Shown here: positions 1 to 9,648 of the stretch, piece after piece
Position numbering within the stretch: the first letter of the stretch is position 1
Layout: every line of letters starts with the position of its first letter
Assembly: GCA_028281765.1 (NCBI GenBank)
Contig: JANQJF010000119.1
Coordinates: 44,402-108,401, forward strand
Source of the DNA: Planctomycetota bacterium
Lineage (GTDB): Bacteria > Planctomycetota > UBA1135 > UBA2386
DNA length: 64,000 nucleotides
Direction: 5' to 3'
The notes under the pieces: model-generated
Told to the model about the DNA's origin: nothing
Database searches by the model: none
Seen by the model: only the letters and a program-made list of their open reading frames with translations
Made by a program: the position numbers and the translations under genes

Positions 1-1571
1 ATCAGGTATGCCGACAGGCCATCGACGACGCGCACCAATCGGTCCAGCCAGTGACGCTTCGCCGGGTCGCTCGCGCACCCCGTGACGAACGCCCGGTCGA
101 CCTTGATCACGTCGGGCTCGAGCACGATCAACGCTTCGAGCGAGCTCCGACCGAACCCGACGTCGTCGAGCGCGACGAGCACGCCGACTTTCTGCAGCTC
201 GGCGACTCGCTCGCGCAGGCGACCGGGCTGACCGATGACCTGCTGCTCGCTGAGCTCGACGCAGAACTGCCGGCGACTCCCGAACCGACCGCAGAACAAC
301 TCGACCCAACGATCGAGATCCACGCTCTCGAGCGTCGACGGGTAGAGATTGACGTGGATGCGACCCTCGAGATCCGGACGAGCTTCGACCGCGTCGAGAC
401 AGTTCTCGACGCAGCTGAGATCGACCGAGCGAAGCAGATCCCGCTCCACGGCCGCACGGAACAGGTGCTCGGGGTTTTCGAGCTCGTCACCGCTCGGCCC
501 ACGGCTCAGGAGCTCCATGCCGACGGGGCGATCGTCGGACAACGCGCGGATCGACTGTGCGACGACGCGCAGCCCCTTGCCCTCGAGCAGTAGCGCGTCT
601 TGGCTCGACCCTTCCACGGCCGAGAGCGCCGTCGCGACACGGTTCTTCCCGCCGCGCTTGCCGCGCTTCAACGCGAGCTGCAGCTGCGTCAGCAGCTCCT
701 TCGTCGTCGCGGCATCCACCGCGACGTCGGAGACTCCGATGCTGACCGTCGCGTCGAATCGACTGGTCCCCGCCTCGACCGGATGCGCCGCGACCGCGTC
801 GCGCACGCGCTCGGCGACGCGGAACGCTTCCGCGATCCGCGTGTCGGGCAGGAGCGCGATGAACTCGTCCCCGCCGACGCGCGCCAAGACGTCCGTCGGG
901 CGCAGCGCGCGCGTCAATCGGCGAGAGACTTCCTGTAGGACTGCATCGCCGAACGCATGACCGAACTGATCGTTCGCAGTCTTGAAGTCATCGCAGTCGA
1001 CGAGCAATGCAGCGAGCCGCGCTCCGCTCCGTCGCACGCGCGCCGCTTCCTGCGCGAGCGCACGTTCGAGCCCGCGACGGTTGATGAGATCCGTGAGCGG
1101 ATCCCGGATTGCGATCTCTTGCAGCACGCGCGCCGCGTCGCGCAACGCGTCCTCATTGCGTCGCAGCGCCGTGATGTCCTCGGCGACACCGGCGAAGCTC
1201 GTGACACGGCCGCTTTCATCCCGAATCGCAAAGCCGCGATCGCGGATCCAGCGAGTCTCTCCGTCGTCCCGCACGATGCGGTAGGTCACTTCGAACTCGG
1301 ACTCGTCGAGCTTTGCGTAGCACGCCTCCACCCGAGAGCGGTCCTCGGGATGCACGGCGCCGAGCCAATCGCCGGAGTCCTCGAGCAGCGCGTCGGGCGA
1401 CCGTTGCCAAACTCGCGCGTACGCATCGTTCACGTAGCGGACGCGCCGATCGTGGACGGAGCGATTCCAAAGCACCTGATTGATGTTCCCGGCGATCTGC
1501 CGGAACACTTCCTCGTCCGCGCGTCGGTCCTCGCCCGGCTCGCGCGGAGCCGACGGAATGTCATCTCCCAT
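1..1571 (-). CDS. PAS-GGDEF-EAL c-di-GMP signalling protein (3' end outside window)
   Basis: The frame opens at ATG 1571 and runs off the left edge, so the C-terminus is missing. A PAS fold comes first (about residues 20-130, motif NQVLWNRSVHDRRVRYVND), then a GGDEF domain with intact ARVGGDEFIALLPDT, then an EAL domain. EAL catalytic features are visible: ExLxR as MELLSRG, the Asn in HVNLYPSTL, the Glu in CVELSEQ, DDVGFG and the Lys in DVIKVD. Both diguanylate cyclase and phosphodiesterase sites therefore look usable. The family turns c-di-GMP over in the cytoplasm in response to a PAS ligand. No transmembrane segment is visible. It is divergent from the next gene. Confidence 0.93.
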   Translation of the reverse strand, partial: MGDDIPSAPREPGEDRRADEEVFRQIAGNINQVLWNRSVHDRRVRYVNDAYARVWQRSPDALLEDSGDWLGAVHPEDRSRVEACYAKLDESEFEVTYRIVRDDGETRWIRDRGFAIRDESGRVTSFAGVAEDITALRRNEDALRDAARVLQEIAIRDPLTDLINRRGLERALAQEAARVRRSGARLAALLVDCDDFKTANDQFGHAFGDAVLQEVSRRLTRALRPTDVLARVGGDEFIALLPDTRIAEAFRVAERVRDAVAAHPVEAGTSRFDATVSIGVSDVAVDAATTKELLTQLQLALKRGKRGGKNRVATALSAVEGSSQDALLLEGKGLRVVAQSIRALSDDRPVGMELLSRGPSGDELENPEHLFRAAVERDLLRSVDLSCVENCLDAVEARPDLEGRIHVNLYPSTLESVDLDRWVELFCGRFGSRRQFCVELSEQQVIGQPGRLRERVAELQKVGVLVALDDVGFGRSSLEALIVLEPDVIKVDRAFVTGCASDPAKRHWLDRLVRVVDGLSAYL

Positions 1572-1931
1572 GTCGCCTCACGTCGCTCGGAAACCCCGAA
1601 CCATGCCGAAGGCCCCGCGACCCGGACATCGTAGGCCAAGGCACTCCGCCAAGGAAGCATCCAGACGCTCGACCGCAATTCGCGAGCCAGGCTTCGACAC
1701 GATCCGACGCAACCCGATTTCCTCGCGGGACCTGGAACGATCGCGTCGCCGTGCTCGTCCCCCCGCCGCCGCACGATCTCGCGTGGATCCAAATTTCGAG
1801 CAGCACCTCGACGTACTTTCATGGCCACGACGAACGCACGGCGACAACTCTCTCCGGACCGAGGCTTGACCGATCGGGCGACGCGGCCCGAGGCCGGCTT
1901 CGGCAGCTGATCTCTTCGAAGCAGACCGACC
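1572..1931. other. Intergenic region between divergent genes
   Basis: These 360 bases separate the minus-strand c-di-GMP gene from the plus-strand secreted protein, so both promoters should lie here. Open frames on both strands have no recognisable domain and look like codon-bias shadows. No clear -35/-10 pair or hairpin stands out. Confidence 0.5.
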
Positions 1932-4900
1932 ATGCGTATGCGTTCTCCCTCGATCTCCGCCAGCGTCCTCGCAGCGCTCGCGGTCGCGCCCCTCGCGTTC
2001 GCGCAGAGTATTCCAACGACACCGGGGCACATGCCGCCACCCGGCGACCTCTCGTTCGTCACCAACGCCGGTCAGTGGGGTGCGGGCATCGCCGCCCGCG
2101 CGCGCACCGGCAACGGCACCGCCTGGTTCCACGACCGCGGCGTCGTCTTCACGATTCAGAAGCAGGAGATGCGCACGTCCGGCCGCGGCCCACTCCAGGG
2201 TCCGCCCCGGCCCCACACGGTCGACGAGACCAAGCTCGGTCTGCGCTTCGTCGGCGCGCGCGCAACCGAGCCGACGGCGCTCGGCGCGCACGGCACCCGC
2301 ACCTTCGTTCATGGCTCGCACGAACCGTGGAACGCGAGCACCCACGACTCACTCCGCTACGAGCAGCTCTATCCGGGCATCGACGCGGCGTTCCGCACCG
2401 ACGGCCAACAGCTGGTCTACGACTTCCATCTCGCGCCGCACAGCTCACACACGACGATCGAGATCGCCTGCGACGGCGCCGCGTCGCTCGCGCTGCGTGA
2501 CGACGGCTCACTCGTCATGCGCACCGGAATCGGCGATGTCGTGCAGAGCGCACCGCAGAGCTTCGAGCTCCTCGCGGACGGCACCAAGATCCCGGTCCCG
2601 AGTCGCTTCGTGCTGCGCGGACCGGATCGATACGGCTTCGATGTCGAACGCGACGACCCGTCGCGCCCGCTCTGGATCGACCCCGGTGTCGACTGGACGA
2701 CCTACTTCGGGACCTCCGGCGTCGACTACTTCTTCGGCGCGGCACAGATCCTCGACGAGTACCACGTGTTCCTCGGTGGAAGTGACTCGCCGTCGATCCC
2801 CGCCCCGTGGTCTTCGAACACTCAGGGCCCCGCGGGCACGTTCGACGTCGTCGTCAGCTTGATGATCCCGACCGACCCGGCCGCGACCGCACCGGTCATC
2901 ACGACGGTGATCGGCGGCAGCGGCTTCGACCACGCGCTCGACGTCGCGTTCGACCCTACGACGCAGCTGATCACGATCGTCGGCGTGACGTGGTCGTCGG
3001 ACTTCCCGGTGACGCCGGATGCCAACCAGCCGACCACCGGTGGCGGCATCGACGGCTTCCTCACCCAGGTCGACGTCGCGGGCCAAATCGTCTACTCGAC
3101 GTACTTCGGTGGGAACGGCGACGACCGCCTCACGGACGTCGTCATGCAGAACGGCGTCGCGACGATCGCCGGCTACACCGACGACCCGACGCTCCCCGTC
3201 AGCCCCAGCGCCTACCAGCCGACGCTCGCCGGCGGGCTCGACCTCGTGATCGGCCGGCTCGATCCCGGCCTCGCGCCGGGATCGCAGCTGACGGCCTCGA
3301 CGTTCCTCGGCTCGAGCGCGGACGAAGGCGTCGTGATCGAAGACACGGACGACTTCTTCCTCAACTGGGACCTCGCCGAGCTCGACGTCGCGGACAACGG
3401 GGACGTCACGGTCTCCGTCTTCTCGCAGGGCGCCGGCTTCCCGACTTCGAACTTCTCGTTCGCCGGGGCCACGGATTTCCTGATCGCGCGCCTCGACGCG
3501 ACGCTCGGACAGCTCCTCTATTCGACCTACCTGGGCGGCCCGGGAGTCGAGATCTCCGCCGCGATGACCGTCGACGACAACGGCGCGATCACGGTCGCCG
3601 GGATCTCGCAGACACCGGGCGCGCCAGTCACCGCCGGCGCGATCCAAGCCAACCACGCGGGCAGCAACGACGGCTACCTCGCGCGCATCGATCCGTCGCT
3701 CTCACAGGCCCAGCAGCTCGTCTACGGAACCTACGTCGGCGACACCGGGGACGACGAGCTGATCGGCATGGCGCTGGAGCCGGACTCGACCCACGTCGTC
3801 GTGACCGGCTGGTCCGAGAACGGCTCGCTGCCGACGACCCCGGACGCGTTCCAAACCGACAGCGCCGGGCCGAACGCGAGCTACGTGATCCGCCTCGACG
3901 CGGACGCGAGCTCGCAGCATCCGGTGCACTACTTCTCGTATCTGAGCGCGCCCGGCTCGACAGGCTTCGGCACGCGTATGTTCAACGGCACGCGCCTCGA
4001 CGACGGACGGTGGGTCCTGTACGGCGCGGTCGAGACCGCGTTCCCGGTCGGTGCGAACGGTCCGCAGGCTTCCCCAGCGGGCGCCCTCGACGGGGCGGTA
4101 CTCGTCATGGATCTCCTGCCGACGGGCGTCGAGCGCTTCGGCTCCGGCACCGCCGCGTGCGATCGACCGATCCTGGCCGGCGTGCGCTTCTCGCCGCGGT
4201 TCGACAACGAGGCGTTCGCGATCTACACGACCGGCGCACCGCCGGCGACGAACGGCGTGGTGTTGTTCGGCGATCCGCTGCCGACGCCGCTGGCCGCCTT
4301 CAACATCGACTTGCTCCTCTGGAACATCGCGACCGCGGAACCGGTGACGACGGACGGCCTCGGCTTCTCGATGCTGCCGCTACCGATCGGCGTGAGCTCG
4401 CTCCCCGGCGTCTCGCTGAGTGCGCAGAGCGTGTTCTTGACGAACGCGACGTGTCCGGGATCGGGCCCGTTCGCGGCGAGTGATCGCCTCGACCTTACGA
4501 TCACCGCCGGTCCGCCGCCGCTGATCGGCGCGATCACGCCTCCGAGCGCGCCCTCGGGGACGACGATCACGATCGCCGGCTCGAACTTCTCGGCGGCCGC
4601 GACGATCACGGTCGCCGGCGTGCCAACGACCCCGAGTCTCCTGACGGAGAACAGCATCCAGTTCCCGTATCCGCCCGGTCTCCCGTGCGACAGCGCCGTC
4701 GTGGTCACGAACCCGGACGGCGCATCGTCGACCGGCACGCTGAACCCGACTCCGAACGTCACCAACGCGATCTCGCCTCAGGGTCCGGCAGCCGGCGGCG
4801 CGCTGTTCACGATGGTCGGCTCGGGCTTCTCGCCGAACACGACCGTCACGATCGGCGGCGCTCCAGCGACCGTGATTCTGTCCGTGTCCGGCCTGCTCCG

Positions 4901-4994
4901 CGTGACGACCCCACCCGGCACGCCCGGGCCGGCGGAAGTCTTGATCACGACGGACGGTGGCTGCTCGACGACGACGACCTACACGTATCTCTAG
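1932..4994 (+). CDS. Secreted SBBP beta-propeller / IPT-TIG surface protein
   Basis: A 1020-residue protein with a signal peptide (about residues 1-25, AALAVAPLAFAQ). An N-terminal module (about 30-250) starts with FVTNAGQW. SBBP-type propeller repeats follow (about 255-740), with recurring STYFGG and DGFL/DGYLARIDP motifs. A C-terminal region contains two IPT/TIG domains (about 860-930 and 945-1020). This architecture is common in large extracellular proteins of planctomycetes, acidobacteria and some myxobacteria and is presumed to act in adhesion or on the cell surface. ATG 1932 is used, with a second ATG two codons later. The long open frames on the opposite strand are shadows. Confidence 0.9.
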   Translation: MRMRSPSISASVLAALAVAPLAFAQSIPTTPGHMPPPGDLSFVTNAGQWGAGIAARARTGNGTAWFHDRGVVFTIQKQEMRTSGRGPLQGPPRPHTVDETKLGLRFVGARATEPTALGAHGTRTFVHGSHEPWNASTHDSLRYEQLYPGIDAAFRTDGQQLVYDFHLAPHSSHTTIEIACDGAASLALRDDGSLVMRTGIGDVVQSAPQSFELLADGTKIPVPSRFVLRGPDRYGFDVERDDPSRPLWIDPGVDWTTYFGTSGVDYFFGAAQILDEYHVFLGGSDSPSIPAPWSSNTQGPAGTFDVVVSLMIPTDPAATAPVITTVIGGSGFDHALDVAFDPTTQLITIVGVTWSSDFPVTPDANQPTTGGGIDGFLTQVDVAGQIVYSTYFGGNGDDRLTDVVMQNGVATIAGYTDDPTLPVSPSAYQPTLAGGLDLVIGRLDPGLAPGSQLTASTFLGSSADEGVVIEDTDDFFLNWDLAELDVADNGDVTVSVFSQGAGFPTSNFSFAGATDFLIARLDATLGQLLYSTYLGGPGVEISAAMTVDDNGAITVAGISQTPGAPVTAGAIQANHAGSNDGYLARIDPSLSQAQQLVYGTYVGDTGDDELIGMALEPDSTHVVVTGWSENGSLPTTPDAFQTDSAGPNASYVIRLDADASSQHPVHYFSYLSAPGSTGFGTRMFNGTRLDDGRWVLYGAVETAFPVGANGPQASPAGALDGAVLVMDLLPTGVERFGSGTAACDRPILAGVRFSPRFDNEAFAIYTTGAPPATNGVVLFGDPLPTPLAAFNIDLLLWNIATAEPVTTDGLGFSMLPLPIGVSSLPGVSLSAQSVFLTNATCPGSGPFAASDRLDLTITAGPPPLIGAITPPSAPSGTTITIAGSNFSAAATITVAGVPTTPSLLTENSIQFPYPPGLPCDSAVVVTNPDGASSTGTLNPTPNVTNAISPQGPAAGGALFTMVGSGFSPNTTVTIGGAPATVILSVSGLLRVTTPPGTPGPAEVLITTDGGCSTTTTYTYL

Positions 4995-5008
4995 AGCTCT
5001 ACGAATCT

Positions 5009-5761
5009 CTACAACACCAGCAGCGACACGCTCGCGAGCGTCGTCAGCACGAGGATCGCGTTGCGGAACGCTTCCTGCGGAATCCACGCGAGGAAGCGCC
5101 GCCCGATCACCGCACCGACGATCACGAGCGGGAAAAGCAGCACGAACGCCTCGAGGTACGGCAGCTGGATCATGTCGAGGTAGGCGAACGCGGGGATCTT
5201 CGACACGTTGACGACAAGGAAGAACACCGCGGTCGTCCCCATGAACCGCGCCTTCTCGAGGCCCGCCGACAGGAAGTAGATCCCCATGATCGGACCGGCG
5301 GCGTTCGCGAGCGTCGTCGCCGTGCCCGCCGACGCGCCGACGAAGAATCGGAACAGCGGATGCCGCACGTTCATCGACGCTGCGCGCCGCATGCGCACGA
5401 CCTCGAGCAGCACGAGTGACAACACGAGCGCGCCGATCGTCACGCGCAGCACGCGGTCGTCGACGGCGCCGAGGATCAGCACGCCGACGACGAGCCCGCA
5501 CACGACCGGCGGCACGAGCTTGACGAGTTCGCTCCACTCCGCGGTGCGCCGATAGAACACGACCGCGAGGATGTCGCCGACGACGAGGTAGAGCAGCAGC
5601 GTGCCGACCGACGTCTTGGTCGGGAACGTCAACGCCATGACGACCGGAATCAGGATGCCGAGCGGCGGCAGACCGGTCTTGACGAACCCGACGAGCAGCG
5701 CGACGCACGCGAGGCCGAGGTAGGCGGCGGCGGAGAGGCCGGGGTCGCCGTTCAGCAGCAT
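5009..5761 (-). CDS. TauE/SafE family (TSUP) membrane permease
   Basis: About 250 residues with seven or eight hydrophobic segments. The family signature GFVKTGLPPLGILIPVV is near the N-terminus, and a second half-repeat has GTATTLANAAGPIMGIYF. Family members export or take up sulfite, sulfoacetate or other small organic anions; the substrate cannot be told here. ATG 5761 is preferred to an upstream TTG because GAAGG lies a few bases before it. The gene converges on the SBBP protein with only 14 bases between stops. Confidence 0.88.
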   Translation of the reverse strand: MLLNGDPGLSAAAYLGLACVALLVGFVKTGLPPLGILIPVVMALTFPTKTSVGTLLLYLVVGDILAVVFYRRTAEWSELVKLVPPVVCGLVVGVLILGAVDDRVLRVTIGALVLSLVLLEVVRMRRAASMNVRHPLFRFFVGASAGTATTLANAAGPIMGIYFLSAGLEKARFMGTTAVFFLVVNVSKIPAFAYLDMIQLPYLEAFVLLFPLVIVGAVIGRRFLAWIPQEAFRNAILVLTTLASVSLLVL

Positions 5762-5934
5762 GGCCGGGCCTTCATCCAACGCGTGCGCATCACCACGTCG
5801 ATGGTGCCGCGGCTTCGAGCGAGCGACAAGGCAGCGCCGGGCACCGTCGCCCGCCGATCCGGCCGAATGTCGACGAAACGCGCTTGATCCGAACGCCCCC
5901 GCCCTCTAGCTTGCCCGGCCCTCGCAGGAGGCCC

Positions 5935-6010
5935 GGGCAGGTAGCTCAGTTGGTAGAGCACAGCATTGAAAATGCTGGGGTCGGCGGTTCAAATCCGCCC
6001 CTGCCCACCA
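5935..6010 (+). tRNA. tRNA-Phe (GAA), intact; attachment site of the island
   Basis: A 76-base cloverleaf with acceptor strands GGGCAGG and CCTGCCC, anticodon arm CAGCA-TTGAAAA-TGCTG (anticodon GAA) and T arm GGCGG-TTCAAAT-CCGCC. The terminal CCA is encoded. A tyrosine integrase starts 53 bases downstream in the same direction, the usual arrangement when an element has inserted into a tRNA 3' end and rebuilt it. I found no second copy of the Phe 3' half in the window, so the distal end lies outside or has decayed. Confidence 0.97.
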
Positions 6011-6063
6011 GTTTCAGGCCGTTTCGCTGTTTTGGGCTAACTCCTCGGGCTAACCTGGGAGTC

Positions 6064-7200
6064 ATGTCGGCTACCAAGAACCCCGCTCAGCGGAGGCGTC
6101 GCCGTCCTCCCAAGCCGAAGCGTCGCGCTTCGTACAGCAACATCTACCCGCGCTGGATGGCATCAGCGGATGCGTGGGGCTGGCGCCCCGCGATCAAGCA
6201 CGAGGGCTCACTCATCTGGGGGCCGACCGTTCGCACGCAGAAGGAAGCGTTCGAAGCAGCCCAGCAGATGCGCAGTGAACTGGCCACGATCGCCGAGCTT
6301 CCGGACGTGTCGATGACGATCAGCGAAGCGTTTGACGAGACGATTCAACGACTGCTCGACGGTGGAGGCTCACCCATCACCGCGAAGGGGTACCGCGCAC
6401 GGTTCGACATCTGGGAGGACTTCCTCGACCCTGAGGCACCCATCGCGCAGTTCACCGCTGATGACGTTCGCGCGTTGATTCGTAGGAGGCGAGAACGTGA
6501 CGGATTGCACGCAAATGGCGTGCGACAAGATCTTCGCGTCCTGCACCGCGTGCTCGCTGTTGGCGGTTTCCCTCCAGACAAGAACCCCGCGCGTAAGCGA
6601 ACGAAGGAGCTGCCCGGAGGTGTGGACTGGCCGGCGGAGAAGCAGCCTGATCGACCGTTCTTCACGATGGCGCAGGTAGCTGATATTGAGAGGCGAGTGC
6701 GAAAGTCTGCGACACCATCATCAACGTTCCACGCCGACCTCATCGTGTTTCTTGCCGTCACGGGGATTCGCAGTTTCGAACTCGAACGCCTGCGCGCCCA
6801 CGACGTCTCGTTCGACGACGAACAGGGTGGTGGCACCATCAAAGTTCACGGAAAACGCGGCGGTATCCGCCGCGTCGCGTTTCATGCAGGAGACAAGCCG
6901 ATCGTCCGCCGCCTTCTCGAGCATGCAGGCACCGGCCCTATCATCTCGCCGGTTGGCCTCTCGACAATCCTCAAGCGACTTGCGCGGCGCCTCGGCATAC
7001 CCGGTTTGAACGCGCGGGCGCTCAGACGAACGTTTGCCACTGACATGTCTGACGGCTCTGACTTGCGAACGATCCAGTCCCAGCTTGGTCACTCTCAGCT
7101 CTCGACCACACAGAAGTACCTTGGTGAGCGCATCGAGCTTGCACACGCGGCTGCCGAGCGGCGTCATCGACGACTTCGCGGGTCCGCGCAGGAACCCTGA
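6064..7200 (+). CDS. Tyrosine recombinase / integrase beside tRNA-Phe
   Basis: ATG 6064 follows GGGAG at good spacing. The frame is open further upstream only because it reads through the tRNA. The N-terminus is very basic. A core-binding domain covers about residues 85-190 and the catalytic domain 200-365. Catalytic elements are Arg in TGIRSFEL (about 235), Lys in HGKRGGIR, the box II sequence RALRRTFAT, LGHSQLSTT and nucleophile Tyr in QKYLGER (about 351). Box II has Arg where most relatives have His. It should integrate and excise the element at tRNA-Phe. Confidence 0.93.
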   Translation: MSATKNPAQRRRRRPPKPKRRASYSNIYPRWMASADAWGWRPAIKHEGSLIWGPTVRTQKEAFEAAQQMRSELATIAELPDVSMTISEAFDETIQRLLDGGGSPITAKGYRARFDIWEDFLDPEAPIAQFTADDVRALIRRRRERDGLHANGVRQDLRVLHRVLAVGGFPPDKNPARKRTKELPGGVDWPAEKQPDRPFFTMAQVADIERRVRKSATPSSTFHADLIVFLAVTGIRSFELERLRAHDVSFDDEQGGGTIKVHGKRGGIRRVAFHAGDKPIVRRLLEHAGTGPIISPVGLSTILKRLARRLGIPGLNARALRRTFATDMSDGSDLRTIQSQLGHSQLSTTQKYLGERIELAHAAAERRHRRLRGSAQEP

Positions 7201-7211
7201 GAATTAGCATC

Positions 7212-7517
7212 TCATCGGCGCGTGCGCTTCCCGCGACTTCGTGCTGTCTTGTCTCGCACGGTTCGCCGGATGACTGTTCGTGCGACGGCCTTTTGGCGAG
7301 CGGTCGTCACTGCCTTCGACATGATGTAGGACACTGCTTCGCTGCGCGAGACCAGGTACAGTCCCGGCTTCAATCGGTACAGTTGGGGCGCCCCTACTTG
7401 CTTCAACCATAATCGCCGAAGCAGCACTGGATCAACGCCGAGTTCTTCCGCGAACTCGTCGAGCGGCACCAGATCCAGTGGTTCATCGGGAGGCGGTGTT
7501 TCTGTCGTGCGACTCAT
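7212..7517 (-). CDS. Small putative DNA-binding protein (excisionase-like)
   Basis: 101 residues. The central part (LDEFAEELGVDPVLLRRLW, then YLVSRSEAVSYI) reads like a short helix-turn-helix of the MerR/excisionase kind. The C-terminal third is Arg-rich. It is the last gene of the minus-strand operon and converges on the integrase 11 bases away, a position typical of a recombination directionality factor. The assignment rests on size, position and the weak helix pattern, with no diagnostic motif. Confidence 0.5.
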   Translation of the reverse strand: MSRTTETPPPDEPLDLVPLDEFAEELGVDPVLLRRLWLKQVGAPQLYRLKPGLYLVSRSEAVSYIMSKAVTTARQKAVARTVIRRTVRDKTARSRGKRTRR

Positions 7518-7582
7518 CGAACGTCACCGGCGCAACCTGTGCGCGCCCACGATGGTGAAGTAAGTGCCGTGTCGCCCGACGA

Positions 7583-8155
7583 TCACGGTTCTCTCCCGAG
7601 CGTCCGCTCATCCGTCGTTGCTCGCTTGATCGCGCCCGTCTGACGGGGCGTGTTCGCTGCTTGCTTCAAATCACGCACTGCCAGTTTCGATGTTGTGCGC
7701 GCTCGTCTGCGCGACGTGTCTTCTTCTTCATGTGTCGGTGCTATTTCCCAGTTCTCGTCTGAGTTGTCGCCCTGCCACTCGAGTTCCTTCGTGGTTCTGC
7801 CCACCTTCGGTGTGTTGATTCGTAGGGTGTCGTTGCACGTCGGTGGCGGCGTACTTCGGTACGTCGTGGTGTTTGTCGTCTTCCATTCGTGGGTGTTCTT
7901 CGTCACCGTGATGCGGATCCGTCCCATTCCTGCGACGAGTGTTGCGACGACGACTGCTATCGCGAATCCGAGCATCGGCAGAGCGAACACGCTGATGCCG
8001 ATAGCGCCGTAGGCGAGCACGGTGAGTCCTGCCACGGCACAGGCGATCGCGGCAGGCCCTGCCCCGGACGTCGCTGCTTCATCGTCATGCGTCCACCAGA
8101 GCACGGTGCCGAAGAGAAGCCCGCTGAGACCTGCGCCAGCATCAAGTGGTGTCAT
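7583..8155 (-). CDS. Element membrane protein with polar C-terminal tail
   Basis: 190 residues. The first 75 hold two or three hydrophobic segments (GLSGLLFGTVLWW, then a long run ending FAIAVVVATLVAGMG). The remainder is hydrophilic, Thr/Arg/Glu-rich and probably cytoplasmic and disordered. Its ATG overlaps the stop of the Hsp70 gene by four bases, so translation is likely coupled. I recognise no family. Membrane anchoring beside an Hsp70/GrpE pair could place a chaperone-driven step at the envelope, but that is inference. Confidence 0.6.
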   Translation of the reverse strand: MTPLDAGAGLSGLLFGTVLWWTHDDEAATSGAGPAAIACAVAGLTVLAYGAIGISVFALPMLGFAIAVVVATLVAGMGRIRITVTKNTHEWKTTNTTTYRSTPPPTCNDTLRINTPKVGRTTKELEWQGDNSDENWEIAPTHEEEDTSRRRARTTSKLAVRDLKQAANTPRQTGAIKRATTDERTLGREP

Positions 8156-9648
8156 GCGACCTCCTCTGCTACGTCGTAGCTAATCACCATCTTCCCGCGC
8201 TTGCCGCAGTGAGGATCCACTGCTTCTGCGCGGAGCATGCCGAGTTTGTCGATGGTCAGTCGTACTTCGATGCTGTGCGGTCGGTCACTGATTGCGGGTA
8301 GGTCGTCGAGTTCGATGACGCCGAGTTCGACGCATTCGCTCGCCGGAGCACCGTTTCGTCCTTGCAGGATCCGAATGCACGCCGCGGTTTGCCCTGGCTT
8401 CTCGAGCGTGAACGTCTCGACGTGATCTGAAGGGATCACTACTCCTTCGTCGAGAATGACTGAGTTGATGAGTTCCTTTGACTCGTTGATGACGGCAACA
8501 CCGAACGGGTACGGTGTTGTTTCACTCAGGGTGTGGCGGCTTCGCGGCAGGACTTTCCGCCCAACCGTGACTGGTTGACCGCGCGCTTCTTGTTCGATTC
8601 TCCCGATCTCGACCGCCCCGAGTGCTACGGCGTAGAACGGATCTACGTGCGAGCTGGGTGTGAGGTCGAATCGTTCTTTGAGCTGCTCCGCTACGAGCGG
8701 CACTTTTGCTCCGCCCCCTACCATCAGGAGTTCGTTGAGACTTCCTGGGGTGATGTCCTTTGCTCGAAGTGCTTCGTCGACGCAATCGAGGGCCTGGTCC
8801 ACGAGGTCGCTGACAGCTGCTTCGAACGCTGCACGCGTGACTTCTGTTGAGAGGACGTGCCCGTCGCACGTCCAGACGAGCTGTGTCGTGCTGCGCACCG
8901 ACAGATCAAGCTTCGCTGTCTCGATTCGTTGATCGAGTTCGAACAGTGCGATCGCGTGCGTTTCTGGGTTAGGTCGAAACCCGTATTCTGCTTCGAATCG
9001 CGACAGCACGATCTCAAGCAGTCGGTCGGAGAAGTCTTTTCCTCCCAGCGCGTTCACGCCGCGCGTGATGATCGTTGTGACGCTATTGCCGGAGACCTCG
9101 AGGATGGAGAAGTCGAAGGTTGCTGCTCCGAGGTCGCAGACTGCTGAAACCCCGTCTGCTCGTGAGTGCAGGCGGTTTCCGAATCCGGCTGCCGTTGGTT
9201 CCTTCGGCGTGCTGATGAGTTCGAGTCCTGCCTTCTTGCACGCAGCCCTGATGGACTCAATCTGTGGGTCGCTGTAGTTGGCAGGGACGGTGATGACGAC
9301 CTTCGTTGGGACCGTCCCGGTTGCTCGTTCAATATCCCGCTTCGCTGCTTCGATGCGAATGGCCTGCAAGTCCACAGCTCGGTGTTTCTTGCCGGTGTCA
9401 GGATGCACGAACAGCACTTCGTCCGTTCCCACGAAGCGCTTCTCGAAACGCACGTGACGCGGAGGATTCATCGCTCCCGCGTTCGCTGCTGCCATCCCGA
9501 CGAGCACACTTCCGTCTTCGTTGAAGTAGAGATCCGACGACGTCTCCAGTTGCCCGTATTCGTTTGGCACGAGAACCGACTTTCCTTCTCCTTCCAGAGT
9601 CGTCACGCGGGTCGCGGTCATCGACAAGTCCATTCCAAAGATGCTCAT
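8152..9648 (-). CDS. Hsp70/DnaK-like ATPase without helical lid
   Basis: 498 residues against 600-640 for DnaK. The nucleotide-binding domain is complete: phosphate-1 loop GMDLSMTATRV, KRFVG near residue 70, phosphate-2 VCDLGAATFDFSIL and adenosine motif ELLMVGGGAKVPLV. A beta-type substrate domain follows (TPYPFGVAVINESKELIN onward), but the alpha-helical lid and acidic tail are missing. Start and stop overlap both neighbours by four bases. No DnaJ is present; the GrpE-like protein directly upstream is the likely exchange factor. The role in the element is unknown: assembly or disassembly of a transfer, replication or partition complex are options. Confidence 0.92.
   Translation of the reverse strand: MSIFGMDLSMTATRVTTLEGEGKSVLVPNEYGQLETSSDLYFNEDGSVLVGMAAANAGAMNPPRHVRFEKRFVGTDEVLFVHPDTGKKHRAVDLQAIRIEAAKRDIERATGTVPTKVVITVPANYSDPQIESIRAACKKAGLELISTPKEPTAAGFGNRLHSRADGVSAVCDLGAATFDFSILEVSGNSVTTIITRGVNALGGKDFSDRLLEIVLSRFEAEYGFRPNPETHAIALFELDQRIETAKLDLSVRSTTQLVWTCDGHVLSTEVTRAAFEAAVSDLVDQALDCVDEALRAKDITPGSLNELLMVGGGAKVPLVAEQLKERFDLTPSSHVDPFYAVALGAVEIGRIEQEARGQPVTVGRKVLPRSRHTLSETTPYPFGVAVINESKELINSVILDEGVVIPSDHVETFTLEKPGQTAACIRILQGRNGAPASECVELGVIELDDLPAISDRPHSIEVRLTIDKLGMLRAEAVDPHCGKRGKMVISYDVAEEVA

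Noticed and set aside
2508-3656. 382-codon open frame opposite the SBBP/IPT gene
   Set aside because: Arg/Asp/Glu/Val-rich text without domains, explained by G/C third positions of the real gene on the plus strand.
4380-5708. Long minus-strand frame spanning the SBBP end and the permease
   Set aside because: Arg/Ala-rich shadow crossing two real genes.
5884-6063. N-terminal extension of the first integrase
   Set aside because: The open frame simply reads through the tRNA-Phe; ATG 6064 has a proper ribosome-binding site.
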